Assembly (NCBI RefSeq): GCF_025353885.1
Contig: NZ_JANXNX010000005.1
Span: 35,335 to 99,334 of the forward strand
DNA from: Sphingomonas sp.
Lineage (GTDB): Bacteria; Pseudomonadota; Alphaproteobacteria; Sphingomonadales; Sphingomonadaceae
Length of the DNA stretch: 64,000 nucleotides
Direction: 5' to 3'
In this document: positions 17,605 through 27,535 of the stretch, in pieces
Layout of the letters: each line of letters opens with the position of its first letter
How positions within the stretch are numbered: the stretch's first letter is position 1
Notes under the pieces: generated by a model
What the model saw: the letters and a program-made list of their open reading frames with translations, nothing else
Databases searched by the model: none
What the model was told of the DNA's origin: nothing
Made by a program: the position numbers and the translations under genes

Positions 17605-18402
17605 TTAGACGGTTGCCGGTGCCTCGGCAGGGGCTGCTTCAATAACGGGAGCGGCTTCCGGCTGGGCGAGGGCTGGCTCGACCGGAGGCTCTGCCATTGC
17701 GCCGAAATCGATACCCTTCTGCTGACCATGGCGGGTCGAGGCAGCGCCGATGGCATCGCAATACAGACGGATTGCCCGGCTTGCGTCGTCATTGGCTGGA
17801 ATCGGGAACGCGATGCCGTCAGGCGAAACATTCGAATCGAGGATCGCGACCACCGGAATACCAAGCGTGTTGGCTTCCTTGATCGCTAGTTCTTCCTTGT
17901 TCGCGTCGATCACGAACATGACATCGGGGATGCCACCCATGTCGCGGATGCCGCCGAGCGACAGCTCGAACTTGTCACGCTCACGGGTAAGCTGAAGGAC
18001 TTCCTTCTTGGTAAGCCCCGTCGTGTCGCCCGAAAGCTGCTCCTCAAGAGCCTTAAAGCGCTTGATCGAACCCGAAATCGTCTTCCAGTTGGTCAGCATG
18101 CCGCCCAGCCAGCGGTGGTTGACGAAATGCTGACCCGAAGCCCGAGCAGCATCAGCGATCGGCTCCTGAGCCTGGCGCTTCGTGCCGACAAACAGGACCT
18201 TGCCGCCGCCTGCAGAAATCTGCGAAACGAAATCCAGAGCACGCGCCATCAAGGGCACGGTTTGCGAAAGATCCAGAATGTGGACGCCGTTGCGGTCGCC
18301 AAAGATGTATGGTTTCATCTTCGGATTCCAGCGGTGCGTCTGGTGTCCAAAGTGTGCGCCCGCATCTAATAGCTGGTGCATCGTGACGACTGGTGCCGCC
18401 AT
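17605..18402 (-). CDS. rpsB: 30S ribosomal protein S2
   Basis: Small-subunit protein assembled late and needed for mRNA and S1 binding. It has 265 aa, with the conserved [20 protein letters not shown] start, [59 protein letters not shown] and [20 protein letters not shown]. The last 35 residues are a Glu/Pro/Ala-rich extension ([19 protein letters not shown]), seen in several alphaproteobacteria. It is first in a long minus-strand chain; the leader 18403-18600 is the probable promoter region. Confidence 0.97.
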   Translation of the reverse strand: MAAPVVTMHQLLDAGAHFGHQTHRWNPKMKPYIFGDRNGVHILDLSQTVPLMARALDFVSQISAGGGKVLFVGTKRQAQEPIADAARASGQHFVNHRWLGGMLTNWKTISGSIKRFKALEEQLSGDTTGLTKKEVLQLTRERDKFELSLGGIRDMGGIPDVMFVIDANKEELAIKEANTLGIPVVAILDSNVSPDGIAFPIPANDDASRAIRLYCDAIGAASTRHGQQKGIDFGAMAEPPVEPALAQPEAAPVIEAAPAEAPATV

Positions 18403-18540
18403 AATCAGTTCTCCTTAACCCGGTTTAACCTCTGGGAAGCGATGATCCGGGCATCGGCCCGAACACCGGTATGGTGCTTCCCATGTGGAATGGACGGACC
18501 CCGTAGCCCGACATTAACCGGTTGACAAGTGATCCGTTCA

Positions 18541-18555
18541 GAACATAACAAGAAC
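18541..18555 (+). promoter_or_regulatory. Possible LexA/SOS box upstream of the small membrane protein
   Basis: GAAC-N7-GAAC (spacer ATAACAA) reads GTTC-N7-GTTC on the minus strand, the alphaproteobacterial SOS box. A TTGACA at 18522-18527 lies so that the box would cover a weak -10 (CATAAC). It lies between rpsB and the 18609 gene and could affect either. One or two such matches are expected by chance in a window this long, so this is a candidate only. Confidence 0.4.
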
Positions 18556-18557
18556 AT

Positions 18558-18583
18558 GGAACGAAAGAAAAACACTGGTTGTT
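18558..18583 (+). promoter_or_regulatory. Possible EcfG-type stress promoter
   Basis: GGAAC (18558-18562), 18 bases, then GTT (18581-18583) matches the spacing of alphaproteobacterial general-stress promoters (GGAAC-N17-CGTT; here TGTT). A start near 18590 would leave a short leader ending in the AAGGAG ribosome site of the 18609 gene. Confidence 0.35.
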
Positions 18584-18608
18584 ACGTCCGCACTAAGGAG
18601 TTGGTATA

Positions 18609-18827
18609 ATGGTTCTTTTTCTCACCGCCATCACGTCACTGGGGCTCATTTCGCTGGCCATGTTCGTGATTGCTTCGACGCTTTACGGTTCGGGGACCGC
18701 CGTTCTGTCGGCGTTAGCCGCCGAGTCGACGTTTGCGATGGTGCAATCAAAACCGCATGTCCGCAGGGCAGTTCGGCTTCGCGAATCTATGCGTTTTAAA
18801 GAGCAGCCACTGCGCGTTGCCGCCTGA
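18609..18827 (+). CDS. Small single-pass membrane protein (72 aa), unknown function
   Basis: The start is well supported: AAGGAG at 18595-18600 precedes the ATG. A hydrophobic helix covers about residues 4-26 (ISLAMFVIASTLYGSG), a second weaker hydrophobic Ala-rich stretch follows, and the C-terminus is basic (VRRAVRLRESMRFKEQPLR). No family is recognised. The upstream region combines an SOS-box-like repeat with an EcfG-like promoter. SOS-induced small membrane proteins that block division exist in Caulobacter (SidA, DidA); a similar role here is speculation from size, topology and promoter only. The 3' end overlaps pssA by 32 bases. Confidence 0.7.
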   Translation: MVLFLTAITSLGLISLAMFVIASTLYGSGTAVLSALAAESTFAMVQSKPHVRRAVRLRESMRFKEQPLRVAA

Positions 18828-19566
18828 TTTTCGCATAGCTCTTCATCCCCATCGGGATGAGTGCGAGATAGATGATGCAGATCAGTGACAGGGTCGGCCA
18901 TGGTGCCGACAGCAGCGCACCGAAAAGGATTGCGATGCCGGCCAGCGCTTCGAGCCTGATCCGTCGACGCAGCCGCAGCGAGCCCCAACTGAAGGTCGCT
19001 ACGTTTGAGATCATCAAGAACGCCACGAATGCAAGCCACGGCCCGGCGACATAGGGTTCGCGAAACCAATGCGATTCGGTAACCAACCAAAGATACATAG
19101 GAAGCAACGCTAACCCGGCCGCCGCCGGTGCGGGTATCCCGGTCAGGAACCCGGCCGATTTATGTGGTTGGTCGGCACTGTCGATCGCCGCATTAAACCG
19201 GGCGAGTCGGAGCGCTGCGCAAACGGTGTAGGCGAGCGCGAATATCCAACCATAGCGTGGCACTGCATTCAGCGACCACAGGAACGTCACCAGTGCTGGC
19301 GCCACGCCAAACGCGATCACATCGGACAGCGAATCGAGTTCGGCGCCGAAGCGGCTCTCGCCCTTCAGCAGCCTCGCGATGCGACCATCGAGGCCATCGA
19401 GCACACCCGCAATAATGATCGCCGCGAGCGCCCGTTCCCATTCGCCAGCGATCGCGAAACGTACCGCTGTCAATCCTGAACACAGCGCCAGCGCGGTGAC
19501 GGCATTCGGGGCCACCGCCCGAAGCGGAATCCCACGTCGCGCTCCGACGGGCAAGGTCGATTTCAT
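18796..19566 (-). CDS. pssA: CDP-diacylglycerol-serine O-phosphatidyltransferase
   Basis: Makes phosphatidylserine from CDP-diacylglycerol and serine at the inner membrane. It has 256 aa and about eight hydrophobic segments. The CDP-alcohol phosphotransferase motif spans residues 57-82: DGLDGRIAR, then GAELDSLSD, with all four metal-binding Asp present. It is 10 bases downstream of psd in the same direction, a functional pair giving phosphatidylethanolamine. The 3' end overlaps the convergent 18609 gene. Confidence 0.95.
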   Translation of the reverse strand: MKSTLPVGARRGIPLRAVAPNAVTALALCSGLTAVRFAIAGEWERALAAIIIAGVLDGLDGRIARLLKGESRFGAELDSLSDVIAFGVAPALVTFLWSLNAVPRYGWIFALAYTVCAALRLARFNAAIDSADQPHKSAGFLTGIPAPAAAGLALLPMYLWLVTESHWFREPYVAGPWLAFVAFLMISNVATFSWGSLRLRRRIRLEALAGIAILFGALLSAPWPTLSLICIIYLALIPMGMKSYAKIRRQRAVAAL

Positions 19567-19576
19567 CGTCTCGACG

Positions 19577-20335
19577 TCACTGGCTGATGCCGCTGGCCGG
19601 ACTGGCGTTGCCGATCACGGCAAGCACGGTCTCACCTGCGACGCTTCGCTGCCCAAGGACTACGCGAGGCGCGGTACCGGCGGGCAGGAACACATCAACG
19701 CGGCTGCCGAAACGGATAAGTCCGATCCGCTGGCCCGCCGCAACCATGTCCCCGGGCTTGACGAACGGCATGATTCGCCGTGCGACCAGCCCGGCAATCT
19801 GGGTAAAGCCGATACGCACGCCGTCGCTCCGTTCGACCAGCAGATGCTGGCGCTCATTTTCCTCGCTCGCCTTGTCCAAGTCGGCGTTCAGGAATTTGCC
19901 CGCGATATAAACCACGCGGGTGACCGTGCCCGAAATCGGCGTGCGATTGATGTGAACGTCGAATACACTCATGAAAATAGACACGCGCGTAACGGGTAAA
20001 TCGCCGAGGCCACCCTCTCCACTCAATTCCCGAGGAACAGGAACCGTTTCGATCAGCGTGATCAGGCCATCGGCCGGGGCGATGATGAGGTCGCTGCCCT
20101 GCGGAATGCTTCTGACAGGGTCGCGGAAGAACGCGGCCACCCACACGGTCAGGATGATCAGTGGCCAAGTCAGCCAGTGAACCCAGATAAAAGCAATGAA
20201 GGTAATGCCCGCCGCGATGGCGGCAAACTTGCGACCCTCGGGATGAACGGGGGGAAATCGCCATTTGACGCCGTTAATTTGCGGGGTTTGGCCCGAAGGT
20301 GTCGAACCGGTCGAGCCGGGAATTTGTGATGCCAT
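19577..20335 (-). CDS. psd: Phosphatidylserine decarboxylase proenzyme
   Basis: Converts phosphatidylserine to phosphatidylethanolamine. It has 252 aa, the short alphaproteobacterial type. A hydrophobic hairpin (about 38-66, [20 protein letters not shown]) anchors it. The catalytic body has [39 protein letters not shown] [16 protein letters not shown], and the self-cleavage site RFGSRVDV with cleavage between G210 and S211, the serine giving the pyruvoyl group. It forms an operon with pssA. Confidence 0.96.
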   Translation of the reverse strand: MASQIPGSTGSTPSGQTPQINGVKWRFPPVHPEGRKFAAIAAGITFIAFIWVHWLTWPLIILTVWVAAFFRDPVRSIPQGSDLIIAPADGLITLIETVPVPRELSGEGGLGDLPVTRVSIFMSVFDVHINRTPISGTVTRVVYIAGKFLNADLDKASEENERQHLLVERSDGVRIGFTQIAGLVARRIMPFVKPGDMVAAGQRIGLIRFGSRVDVFLPAGTAPRVVLGQRSVAGETVLAVIGNASPASGISQ

Positions 20336-20444
20336 GTCCGCTTTTGTAGAGAGGCCGACCGGTCAAGACAATGCACGTGGTTGATTGCCCGGGCACTGGC
20401 CTCTAACGACGGCGCAAATTCCATCCCCACGGAGCGCGCGTCTT

Positions 20445-21665
20445 ATGGACAAGATCAAGGTAAAAAACCCCATCGTCGAAATCGACGGCGACGAGATGAC
20501 GCGCATCATCTGGCAGTGGATACGCGAACGCCTGATCCTGCCATACCTCGACATCGACCTGAAATATTACGATCTTGCTGTCGAAAACCGCGATGCTACC
20601 GACGATCGCGTGACCGTGGAGTGCGCCAACGCAACGAAGCAATATGGCGTCGCGGTCAAGTGCGCGACGATCACACCCGACGAGGCGCGCGTTGCCGAAT
20701 TCAACCTGAAAAAGATGTGGAAGTCGCCGAATGGCACAATTCGCAACATCCTCGGTGGCTGCGTATTTCGCGAACCGATCGTCATCAAGAATGTGCCCCG
20801 GCTGATTCCGGGCTGGACCGATCCCATCGTCATCGGTCGCCACGCGTTCGGTGACCAGTATCGCGCGACCGATTTCCTGGTTCCCGGCCCCGGCAAGCTG
20901 CGGCTCGTGTTCGAGGGCGACGATGGCACGGTGATCGACGAGGAAGTGTTTCAGTATCCGTCAGCGGGCGTTGCTCTTGCGATGTATAACCTCGACGATT
21001 CGATCCGGGATTTTGCGCGCGCCAGCATGAACTACGCGCTCGGACGCGGCTGGCCGCTGTATCTGTCGACCAAAAACACGATCTTGAAGGCCTATGATGG
21101 CCGCTTCAAGGACCTATTTCAGGAAGTTTTTGACGCGGAATTTAAAACGCAATTTGCCGATGCCAAGATCGTATACGAGCATCGCCTGATTGACGACATG
21201 GTCGCATCAGCACTGAAATGGTCGGGTAAGTTTGTCTGGGCCTGCAAGAATTATGACGGCGACGTGCAATCAGACCAGGTCGCACAGGGCTTCGGTTCGC
21301 TAGGGCTAATGACCTCGGTCCTGCTGACCCCCGACGGCAAGACAGTTGAGGCCGAAGCTGCGCACGGCACCGTCACGCGCCATTATCGCATGTACCAAGA
21401 GGGCAAGGCGACCTCGACCAACCCAATCGCGTCGATCTTCGCATGGACAGGTGGCCTTAAATATCGCGGAAAGTTCGACGATACGCCCGATGTAATCAAG
21501 TTCGCCGAAACGCTCGAGCGCGCCTGCATCTATACCGTTGAACAAGGTGGAATGACCAAGGATCTGGCGATCCTAATCGGACCAGACCAGCCCTGGATGA
21601 CGACCGAGCAATTCTTCGAGGCCATTCGCCAGAACCTCGAAAATGCCATGAATAACTGGAAGTAA
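20445..21665 (+). CDS. icd: NADP-dependent isocitrate dehydrogenase
   Basis: TCA-cycle enzyme oxidising isocitrate to 2-oxoglutarate. The ATG at 20445 ([20 protein letters not shown]) follows GGAG at a workable distance and gives 406 aa; the frame from 20385 adds 20 residues with no support. It belongs to the eukaryote-like dimeric class: [40 protein letters not shown] [34 protein letters not shown], and [18 protein letters not shown]. It stands alone and is followed by a double hairpin. Confidence 0.96.
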   Translation: MDKIKVKNPIVEIDGDEMTRIIWQWIRERLILPYLDIDLKYYDLAVENRDATDDRVTVECANATKQYGVAVKCATITPDEARVAEFNLKKMWKSPNGTIRNILGGCVFREPIVIKNVPRLIPGWTDPIVIGRHAFGDQYRATDFLVPGPGKLRLVFEGDDGTVIDEEVFQYPSAGVALAMYNLDDSIRDFARASMNYALGRGWPLYLSTKNTILKAYDGRFKDLFQEVFDAEFKTQFADAKIVYEHRLIDDMVASALKWSGKFVWACKNYDGDVQSDQVAQGFGSLGLMTSVLLTPDGKTVEAEAAHGTVTRHYRMYQEGKATSTNPIASIFAWTGGLKYRGKFDDTPDVIKFAETLERACIYTVEQGGMTKDLAILIGPDQPWMTTEQFFEAIRQNLENAMNNWK

Positions 21666-21672
21666 GGTACAG

Positions 21673-21727
21673 GCGGGGAGCGGCAAGCGTCGTTTCCCCG
21701 CTGCGATGTATTGCATCGCGATATATT
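21673..21727 (+). terminator. Double-hairpin terminator of icd
   Basis: GCGGGGA/TCCCCGC (21673-21701) forms the first stem, extended inward by wobble pairs. GCGATG/CATCGC with a 5-base loop (21703-21719) forms the second, followed by ATATATTTCT. Position right after the icd stop makes terminator function likely. Confidence 0.55.
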
Positions 21728-21774
21728 TCTCTACCTGCCCTGCCGTGATCGCAAAAGTCGCGCTAGGTTAGGGC

Positions 21775-23535
21775 ATGAGCACCGGAACCCTTTCCGCCGC
21801 CGCGAGCGACGCCCTCGTAATCCTGGGCGCGGCGGGAATTGTCATTCCGGCCTTCGCCAGGTTCCGAATAACGCCGATCATAGGGTTCATTCTGGTTGGG
21901 ATACTGGTTGGCCCCTTTGGCCTCGGTGCTCTAGACGGTCGTTTTCCCTGGCTGTTCTATTTCTCGATTACCGATCCGCATGCGGTAGAGCCCTTTGCCG
22001 AACTCGGTATCATATTGTTGCTATTTTCCATTGGGTTGGAACTGTCCTTTCGCAGGCTGTGGCTAATGCGAAGGCGTGTCATCGGCTTTGGTGCCACCCA
22101 GTTGATCGGGTCGGCCACCCTGATTGCCTGCATATTGTTGATAACGCGAGAGCCAGGTGATGCGGCATTGGGTCTCGGTGTTGCGCTCGCGCTGTCATCG
22201 ACGGCGCTGGTCCTGCCGATGGCGGGCACCACCAGCGCGGTCGGCAAGCTGGCCTTTGCAATGCTGTTGTTCCAGGATCTCGCGCTGGTTCCGATCGTCT
22301 TCACGCTCGGCGCACTGGGAGGGTCGGCGGCGGGCTTCGATGGTGTAATGCGGCTGTTGATCGGTGGTGGCGCGACCGTTGGCGCAATGCTGATCGCTGG
22401 ACCCTTTGTCCTGTCCCGCCTGTTTGCGCAGGCGGCCCGCACCAAGACCCCCGAATTATTCCTGTCGGCTAGTCTGCTGGTCGTCATTTTGGCCAGCGTC
22501 GCGACCGTATCGGTCGGACTTTCCCCCATCGTCGGCGCATTGGTTGCGGGATTGTTGATCGCCGAAACCGATTATGCGCATGAAGTCGAATCGGTCGTAG
22601 CGCCGTTCCGTGGGCTGGCGCTCGGTATTTTTCTGATCACGGTCGGGATGAGTCTGAACCTGCCGATGGTACTGGCCCGGTGGCCCGCGCTGCTGGCGGC
22701 GATTACGGGCGTGGTGGTTATCAAGGCAGTTGTGACAACGCTGGCCCTGCGGGTCGGTGGAGTCCGGGGCGGGGTCGCGGTCGAAACCGGCGTCCTGATG
22801 GCCAGCCCCTCTGAGACCACGCTGATCGTGCTCGGTGCAGCGGCCACGGCGGGGTTGATCGCCCCCGATGCCGCCGCTTTCTGGCAGGTTGTGACAGCAA
22901 TCGGACTGACGATCACGCCACTGCTGGCATGGGGCGGGCATGAATTCGCACGGCGCACCGAATGGCGTGACGTGCCCGCCGCGAGCGCAGAGCCAGTGGC
23001 AGCGTCGGGAACGATCATCATCGGCTATGGCCGCGTGGGTGAAATGGTCGCCGCGATGCTCGACAGGCACAATTTGCCATGGCTCGCCGTGGAGGCCGAT
23101 GTCGACATTATTACGACCGCACGGCGTGCTGGCAAGCAGGTCCGCTTTGGCGACGCCGGTCGCGAAGGCGTGCTGGAGGCGCTCGGCATAGAAAGCGCGT
23201 CAGCGCTGGTGATGACGATGGATGATCCCGTTCAGGCGGTGCGGCTCGTACGTCGGCTTAGCAAGGCGCATCCCGACCTCACCATCGTCGCCCGCGCGCG
23301 CGATCCCGAACATGCGGGCGAGCTTTATCGGGCCGGGTGCACCGATGCCGTCCCGGAAACGCTTGAGAGCTCGCTGCAATTGTCCGAAGCGGTGCTGGTC
23401 GACCTGGGTGTTGCTATGGGTCCGGTGATCGCGTCAATCCACGAAAAGCGCGATGAACTACGCGCCCAGATCAAGGATTCGGGTCATCTCGATGTGCTGC
23501 CACGGCTGGGTAGCCTGCGCGCCCGATCATGCTGA
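21775..23535 (+). CDS. CPA2-family cation:proton antiporter with TrkA-N domain (KefB/YbaL-like)
   Basis: Predicted potassium or sodium/proton antiporter. It has 586 aa. Residues 1 to about 390 form a 12-13-helix Na+/H+ exchanger domain ([58 protein letters not shown]). Residues about 405-530 are a Rossmann regulatory domain ([20 protein letters not shown], then [16 protein letters not shown] and [17 protein letters not shown]). The layout is that of KefB, KefC and YbaL; the glutathione gate and KefF-type partner are not visible, so glutathione control is not claimed. The stop overlaps alaS by 9 bases. Confidence 0.9.
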   Translation: MSTGTLSAAASDALVILGAAGIVIPAFARFRITPIIGFILVGILVGPFGLGALDGRFPWLFYFSITDPHAVEPFAELGIILLLFSIGLELSFRRLWLMRRRVIGFGATQLIGSATLIACILLITREPGDAALGLGVALALSSTALVLPMAGTTSAVGKLAFAMLLFQDLALVPIVFTLGALGGSAAGFDGVMRLLIGGGATVGAMLIAGPFVLSRLFAQAARTKTPELFLSASLLVVILASVATVSVGLSPIVGALVAGLLIAETDYAHEVESVVAPFRGLALGIFLITVGMSLNLPMVLARWPALLAAITGVVVIKAVVTTLALRVGGVRGGVAVETGVLMASPSETTLIVLGAAATAGLIAPDAAAFWQVVTAIGLTITPLLAWGGHEFARRTEWRDVPAASAEPVAASGTIIIGYGRVGEMVAAMLDRHNLPWLAVEADVDIITTARRAGKQVRFGDAGREGVLEALGIESASALVMTMDDPVQAVRLVRRLSKAHPDLTIVARARDPEHAGELYRAGCTDAVPETLESSLQLSEAVLVDLGVAMGPVIASIHEKRDELRAQIKDSGHLDVLPRLGSLRARSC

Positions 23536-26193
23536 AACGGTCATTGTCTCGGCGAGCGCACGAGCGGCCTGAATGGCGAGCGCGGCCGCTTCCTGCCCCC
23601 CTGGCCCGCCGCCCTGGGCCATGTCCGGGCGCCCGCCGCCACCCTTGCCGCCGCCTGCAAGGACTCCCGTTTGGACGATCTGAACAGCGCTGAGCCGGTC
23701 GCTCACGTCAGGGGTGACAGACGCGACATAGGTGTTTGCGGCTGGATTGCTGGCCACCAGAAATACGAAGCCCGATGTGATCAGCGCGCGTTTTTCGTCT
23801 GCAAGCGATTTCAACTGCTTGCCGTCCAGCCCCTCGAAAACCTGGGTCAGGACTTCCAGGTCGCCGATCTTGTCCGGTGCGGTCGCGGTGCTGACGGTAC
23901 CGCCACCTCCCAGCGCCAAGGCCTTTCGGGCTTCGGCAAGTTCTTTTTCCAACTTGCGGTGGGCGTCGATCAGAGCTGCGACACGGGCGGGGACATCGTC
24001 GGGAGCCGCTTTGAGCGCGGACGCGACTTCCTTCAGGCGATCCTCACGCGCGGTCAGCCATAGCCGCGCGGCCTCTCCGGTAAATGCCTCGATCCGGCGG
24101 ATACCCGATGAGACCGCGCTTTCCGAAACAATCTTGAATAGCGCAATATCGCCGGTCGCATCGACATGCGTTCCGCCGCAAAGCTCGACCGAGTAATGAC
24201 CGTCCTCGCGCGTCCCCATTGACAGGACGCGGACCTCCTCACCATATTTTTCGCCGAACAGCGCCAGCGCGCCGGCAGCAACGGCATCGTCGGGGGTCAT
24301 CAGGCGCGTCGTGACCGCTCCGTTATCCCGGATGCGCGCGTTCACTTCGCGTTCGATGACGGCAATGTCGTCGCTCGACAGCGCGGTCGAATGCGAGAAG
24401 TCGAAGCGCAGGCGATCGGCGGCAACCAGGCTGCCCTTTTGCGAGACATGGCCCCCGAGCCTGTGGCGGAGCGCGGCGTGGAGTAGATGGGTCGCGCTGT
24501 GGTTGGCGCGCAACTGGTCGCGGCGCTGGACGTCGATGCGCATATGGATGGTATCGCCAACCTTGATCGTGCCGCTGTCGATCATCGTGTGGTGGGTATG
24601 GAGGCGACCGAGTTGCTTGCCGGTGTCGGTGACCCGCGCGGACATGCCTTCATCGCTGGTGATCGTCCCCGCGTCGCCCGCCTGCCCGCCGCTTTCACCG
24701 TAGAAGGGTGTCTGGTTGGTCAGGATGATAACGCTGTCCCCGGGGTTTGCCGTTTCAATCTTCGCGCCGTCCCTGATAATGGCAACAACCTGGCCGTCGC
24801 CGGTCTCGCTGGAATATCCGGTGAATTCCGTCCCGCCGAGCGTGTCGGCAATGTCGAACCAGATGTCGGCAGAGGCGGCGTCGCCCGACCCTTTCCAGGC
24901 GGCGCGCGCGGCGGCTTTCTGGCGGCCCATGGCTTCGTCGAACCCGGCCTTGTCGACGCCGATACTGCGACCGCGCAAGGCGTCCTCGGTCAGGTCATAG
25001 GGGAAACCATAGGTGTCATAGAGCTTGAAGGCGGTTTCGCCGGGGAGCGTGTCACCCTGCCCCAGCGTTGCGGTGGCATCGTCGAGCAGCTTCAACCCGT
25101 TATTGAGCGTCTGGCGAAAACGGGTCTCCTCTTGGAGCAGCGTCGCTTGAATGAGCGGCTGCGCGCGGACCAGTTCAGGATAGGCGCTGCCCATTTCGGC
25201 GACGAGCGATGGGACCAGCCGGGACATCAGCGGCTCTGCCGCGCCAAGCAACTGAGCATGGCGCATGGCGCGGCGCATGATGCGGCGCAGGACGTAGCCG
25301 CGGCCTTCACTGGCGGGCAGGACGCCATCGCCGATCAGGAAGCTGGAGGCGCGGAGGTGGTCGGCGATGATGCGGTGCGACGACTGGGTGTCGCCGGTGA
25401 TAGCGGTCCGGGTGAGATTACCCGATTCGGCGATCAACGCGCGGAACGTGTCGGTGTCATAATTATCGTGGACGCCCTGCATGACGGCGGCGATCCGTTC
25501 GAGGCCCATGCCGGTGTCGATCGAGGGTTTCGGCAAGTCGAGGCGCGGACCGCCGGCAACCTGTTCGTACTGCATGAACACCAGGTTCCAGATTTCCACG
25601 AAGCGATCGCCGTCTTCATCGGGGCTGCCGGGCGGACCACCGGCAATATGGTCGCCATGGTCGTAGAAGATTTCGGAGCACGGCCCACAGGGACCGCTGT
25701 CGCCCATCGCCCAGAAATTATCCGAAGTTGCGATGCGGATAATGCGGTGATCGGGCAGGCCCGCGATCTTTTTCCAAAGGTCGAAAGCCTCATCGTCGGT
25801 GTGATAGACGGTAACGGTAAGGCGGTCGGGGGCAAGGCCCCAGTCCTTGGTCAGCAACCCCCAGGCGAGGGCGATCGCGCGTTCCTTGAAATAGTCGCCG
25901 AACGAAAAATTGCCGAGCATTTCAAAAAAGGTGTGATGTCGGGCGGTATAACCGACATTGTCGAGATCATTGTGCTTGCCGCCCGCCCGAACGCATTTCT
26001 GGCTGGACGTCGCGGTCGTGTAGTTCCGGTTTTCGAGGCCGGTGAAGACATTCTTGAAAGGGACCATCCCGGCGTTGACGAACATCAACGTCGGATCGTT
26101 GTGCGGCACGAGCGGCGCTGAATTGACGCGCTCATGACCTTCCCCTGCGAAATAGTCGAGGAACGAGCGGCGAATGTCGTTGGTCGATGTCAT
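23527..26193 (-). CDS. alaS: Alanyl-tRNA synthetase
   Basis: Charges tRNA-Ala and clears mischarged Ser and Gly. The ATG at 26193 ([15 protein letters not shown]) gives 888 aa, typical; the extension to 26256 is Ser/Pro/Ala-rich and unlikely. Domains: catalytic core with [33 protein letters not shown] and [19 protein letters not shown]; editing domain with [12 protein letters not shown] (HxxxH) and [15 protein letters not shown]-Ala domain ending in a glycine-rich [18 protein letters not shown]. It follows recA, an arrangement common in alphaproteobacteria. Confidence 0.97.
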   Translation of the reverse strand: MTSTNDIRRSFLDYFAGEGHERVNSAPLVPHNDPTLMFVNAGMVPFKNVFTGLENRNYTTATSSQKCVRAGGKHNDLDNVGYTARHHTFFEMLGNFSFGDYFKERAIALAWGLLTKDWGLAPDRLTVTVYHTDDEAFDLWKKIAGLPDHRIIRIATSDNFWAMGDSGPCGPCSEIFYDHGDHIAGGPPGSPDEDGDRFVEIWNLVFMQYEQVAGGPRLDLPKPSIDTGMGLERIAAVMQGVHDNYDTDTFRALIAESGNLTRTAITGDTQSSHRIIADHLRASSFLIGDGVLPASEGRGYVLRRIMRRAMRHAQLLGAAEPLMSRLVPSLVAEMGSAYPELVRAQPLIQATLLQEETRFRQTLNNGLKLLDDATATLGQGDTLPGETAFKLYDTYGFPYDLTEDALRGRSIGVDKAGFDEAMGRQKAAARAAWKGSGDAASADIWFDIADTLGGTEFTGYSSETGDGQVVAIIRDGAKIETANPGDSVIILTNQTPFYGESGGQAGDAGTITSDEGMSARVTDTGKQLGRLHTHHTMIDSGTIKVGDTIHMRIDVQRRDQLRANHSATHLLHAALRHRLGGHVSQKGSLVAADRLRFDFSHSTALSSDDIAVIEREVNARIRDNGAVTTRLMTPDDAVAAGALALFGEKYGEEVRVLSMGTREDGHYSVELCGGTHVDATGDIALFKIVSESAVSSGIRRIEAFTGEAARLWLTAREDRLKEVASALKAAPDDVPARVAALIDAHRKLEKELAEARKALALGGGGTVSTATAPDKIGDLEVLTQVFEGLDGKQLKSLADEKRALITSGFVFLVASNPAANTYVASVTPDVSDRLSAVQIVQTGVLAGGGKGGGGRPDMAQGGGPGGQEAAALAIQAARALAETMTVSA

Positions 26194-26318
26194 GGACAGC
26201 GATGTAGGGAAGACCGCTGCACTTGGGAAGGCGGACGCACTGGGAAACACTGACACTAGAGTCGCAGGATTCGCTCTAGATCGGCAAGAAAGTTACGCGA
26301 ACCCTGCTCATTGATCGC

Positions 26319-27419
26319 TCATTCGGCATCGTCGTCCTCGCTGGGGCCAACCATCAGTTCCTCCGCAACCTTGTCGGTGCGCTGGCGGATGGCCTTTTCG
26401 AGGCGGTCGGCGACTTCGGGATTGTCCTTCAGGTAAGTCTTCGAATTCTCGCGACCCTGCCCGATGCGGATCGAATCATAGCTGAACCAGGAACCCGACT
26501 TTTCCACGATTCCGGCTTTCACGCCAAGATCGAGGATTTCGCCGGTCTTTGAAATACCCTCGCCATACATGATGTCGAATTCGACCTGCTTGAACGGTGG
26601 CGCAACTTTGTTCTTGACGACTTTCACCCGGGTAGTGTTGCCGACGATATCGTCGCGCTCCTTGATCTGGCCGGTGCGGCGGATGTCGAGCCGAACGCTG
26701 GCATAGAATTTCAGCGCATTGCCGCCGGTCGTCGTCTCGGGCGAGCCGTACATCACCCCGATCTTCATGCGGATCTGATTGATGAAGATGACCGTGCACC
26801 GTGAACGGCTGATCGACCCGGTGATTTTGCGCAGCGCCTGGCTCATCAGGCGGGCTTGCAGGCCGACATGACTGTCCCCCATCTCACCCTCGATTTCGGC
26901 CCGCGGCACAAGTGCGGCGACCGAATCGATTACCAGCACATCGACCGCGTTCGATCGGACTAAAGTGTCGCAAATCTCAAGCGCCTGTTCGCCGGTGTCC
27001 GGCTGCGAAACGATCAGCTCGTCGATATTGACGCCAAGCTTCTTGGCATAGGATGGGTCGAGCGCATGTTCGGCGTCGATGAACGCCGCCGTGCCACCAA
27101 TTTTTTGCGCCTCGGCAATGGCATGGAGGGCGAGGGTGGTCTTGCCCGACGACTCAGGCCCGAAAATTTCGATAACCCGGCCGCGTGGCAGTCCACCGAT
27201 GCCAAGGGCGATGTCGAGTCCGAGCGAACCCGTCGAGACCGCCTCGATCTCCATCTTTTCACGGCTGCCCAGCTTCATCGCCGAACCCTTGCCGAAAGCG
27301 CGGTCGATCTGCGCCAATGCCGCCTCGAGCGCGCGCGCACGGTCGCTTGATTCTGCTTTTTCCGCTTTGTCTGTCTTGGATGCCATATCGCTGCCGATGA
27401 CTTTCAACTGAGCTGCCAT
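26319..27419 (-). CDS. recA: Recombinase RecA
   Basis: ATP-dependent strand-exchange protein that also triggers LexA self-cleavage. It has 366 aa. The start at 27419 has GAGGG about 9 bases upstream; an alternative ATG is at 27386. Walker A is GPESSGKT (87-94); other motifs are [50 protein letters not shown] with the L2 loop, and an acidic C-terminus (SEDDDAE). An SOS box lies at 27495-27509 in its promoter region. Confidence 0.98.
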   Translation of the reverse strand: MAAQLKVIGSDMASKTDKAEKAESSDRARALEAALAQIDRAFGKGSAMKLGSREKMEIEAVSTGSLGLDIALGIGGLPRGRVIEIFGPESSGKTTLALHAIAEAQKIGGTAAFIDAEHALDPSYAKKLGVNIDELIVSQPDTGEQALEICDTLVRSNAVDVLVIDSVAALVPRAEIEGEMGDSHVGLQARLMSQALRKITGSISRSRCTVIFINQIRMKIGVMYGSPETTTGGNALKFYASVRLDIRRTGQIKERDDIVGNTTRVKVVKNKVAPPFKQVEFDIMYGEGISKTGEILDLGVKAGIVEKSGSWFSYDSIRIGQGRENSKTYLKDNPEVADRLEKAIRQRTDKVAEELMVGPSEDDDAE

Positions 27420-27483
27420 GTCGTCGTTCCCTCGTAGCCGTTATGCGCATCCGGTCAACGCGCTGATTGGCTTCGTATCCGGT

Positions 27484-27509
27484 TTGTTCCATAAGAACAA
27501 GAGTAGAAC
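27484..27509 (-). promoter_or_regulatory. LexA/SOS box of recA
   Basis: On the minus strand GTTC-TACTCTT-GTTC (27495-27509) exactly fits the alphaproteobacterial GTTC-N7-GTTC operator, 76 bases before the recA start. An overlapping perfect inverted repeat TTGTTC-N5-GAACAA spans 27484-27500. LexA repression of recA through this site is well founded from family knowledge. Confidence 0.85.
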
Positions 27510-27535
27510 GAACTTATTTCACTGGTGCCAATCGA

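Noticed and set aside
24487..26121. 544-codon plus-strand frame
   Set aside because: It mirrors alaS, which has all catalytic and editing motifs.
26255..26276. Inverted CTAGAG/CTCTAG pair between recA and alaS
   Set aside because: The arms are only 6 bases with a long loop and no T-tract; too weak to call a terminator.
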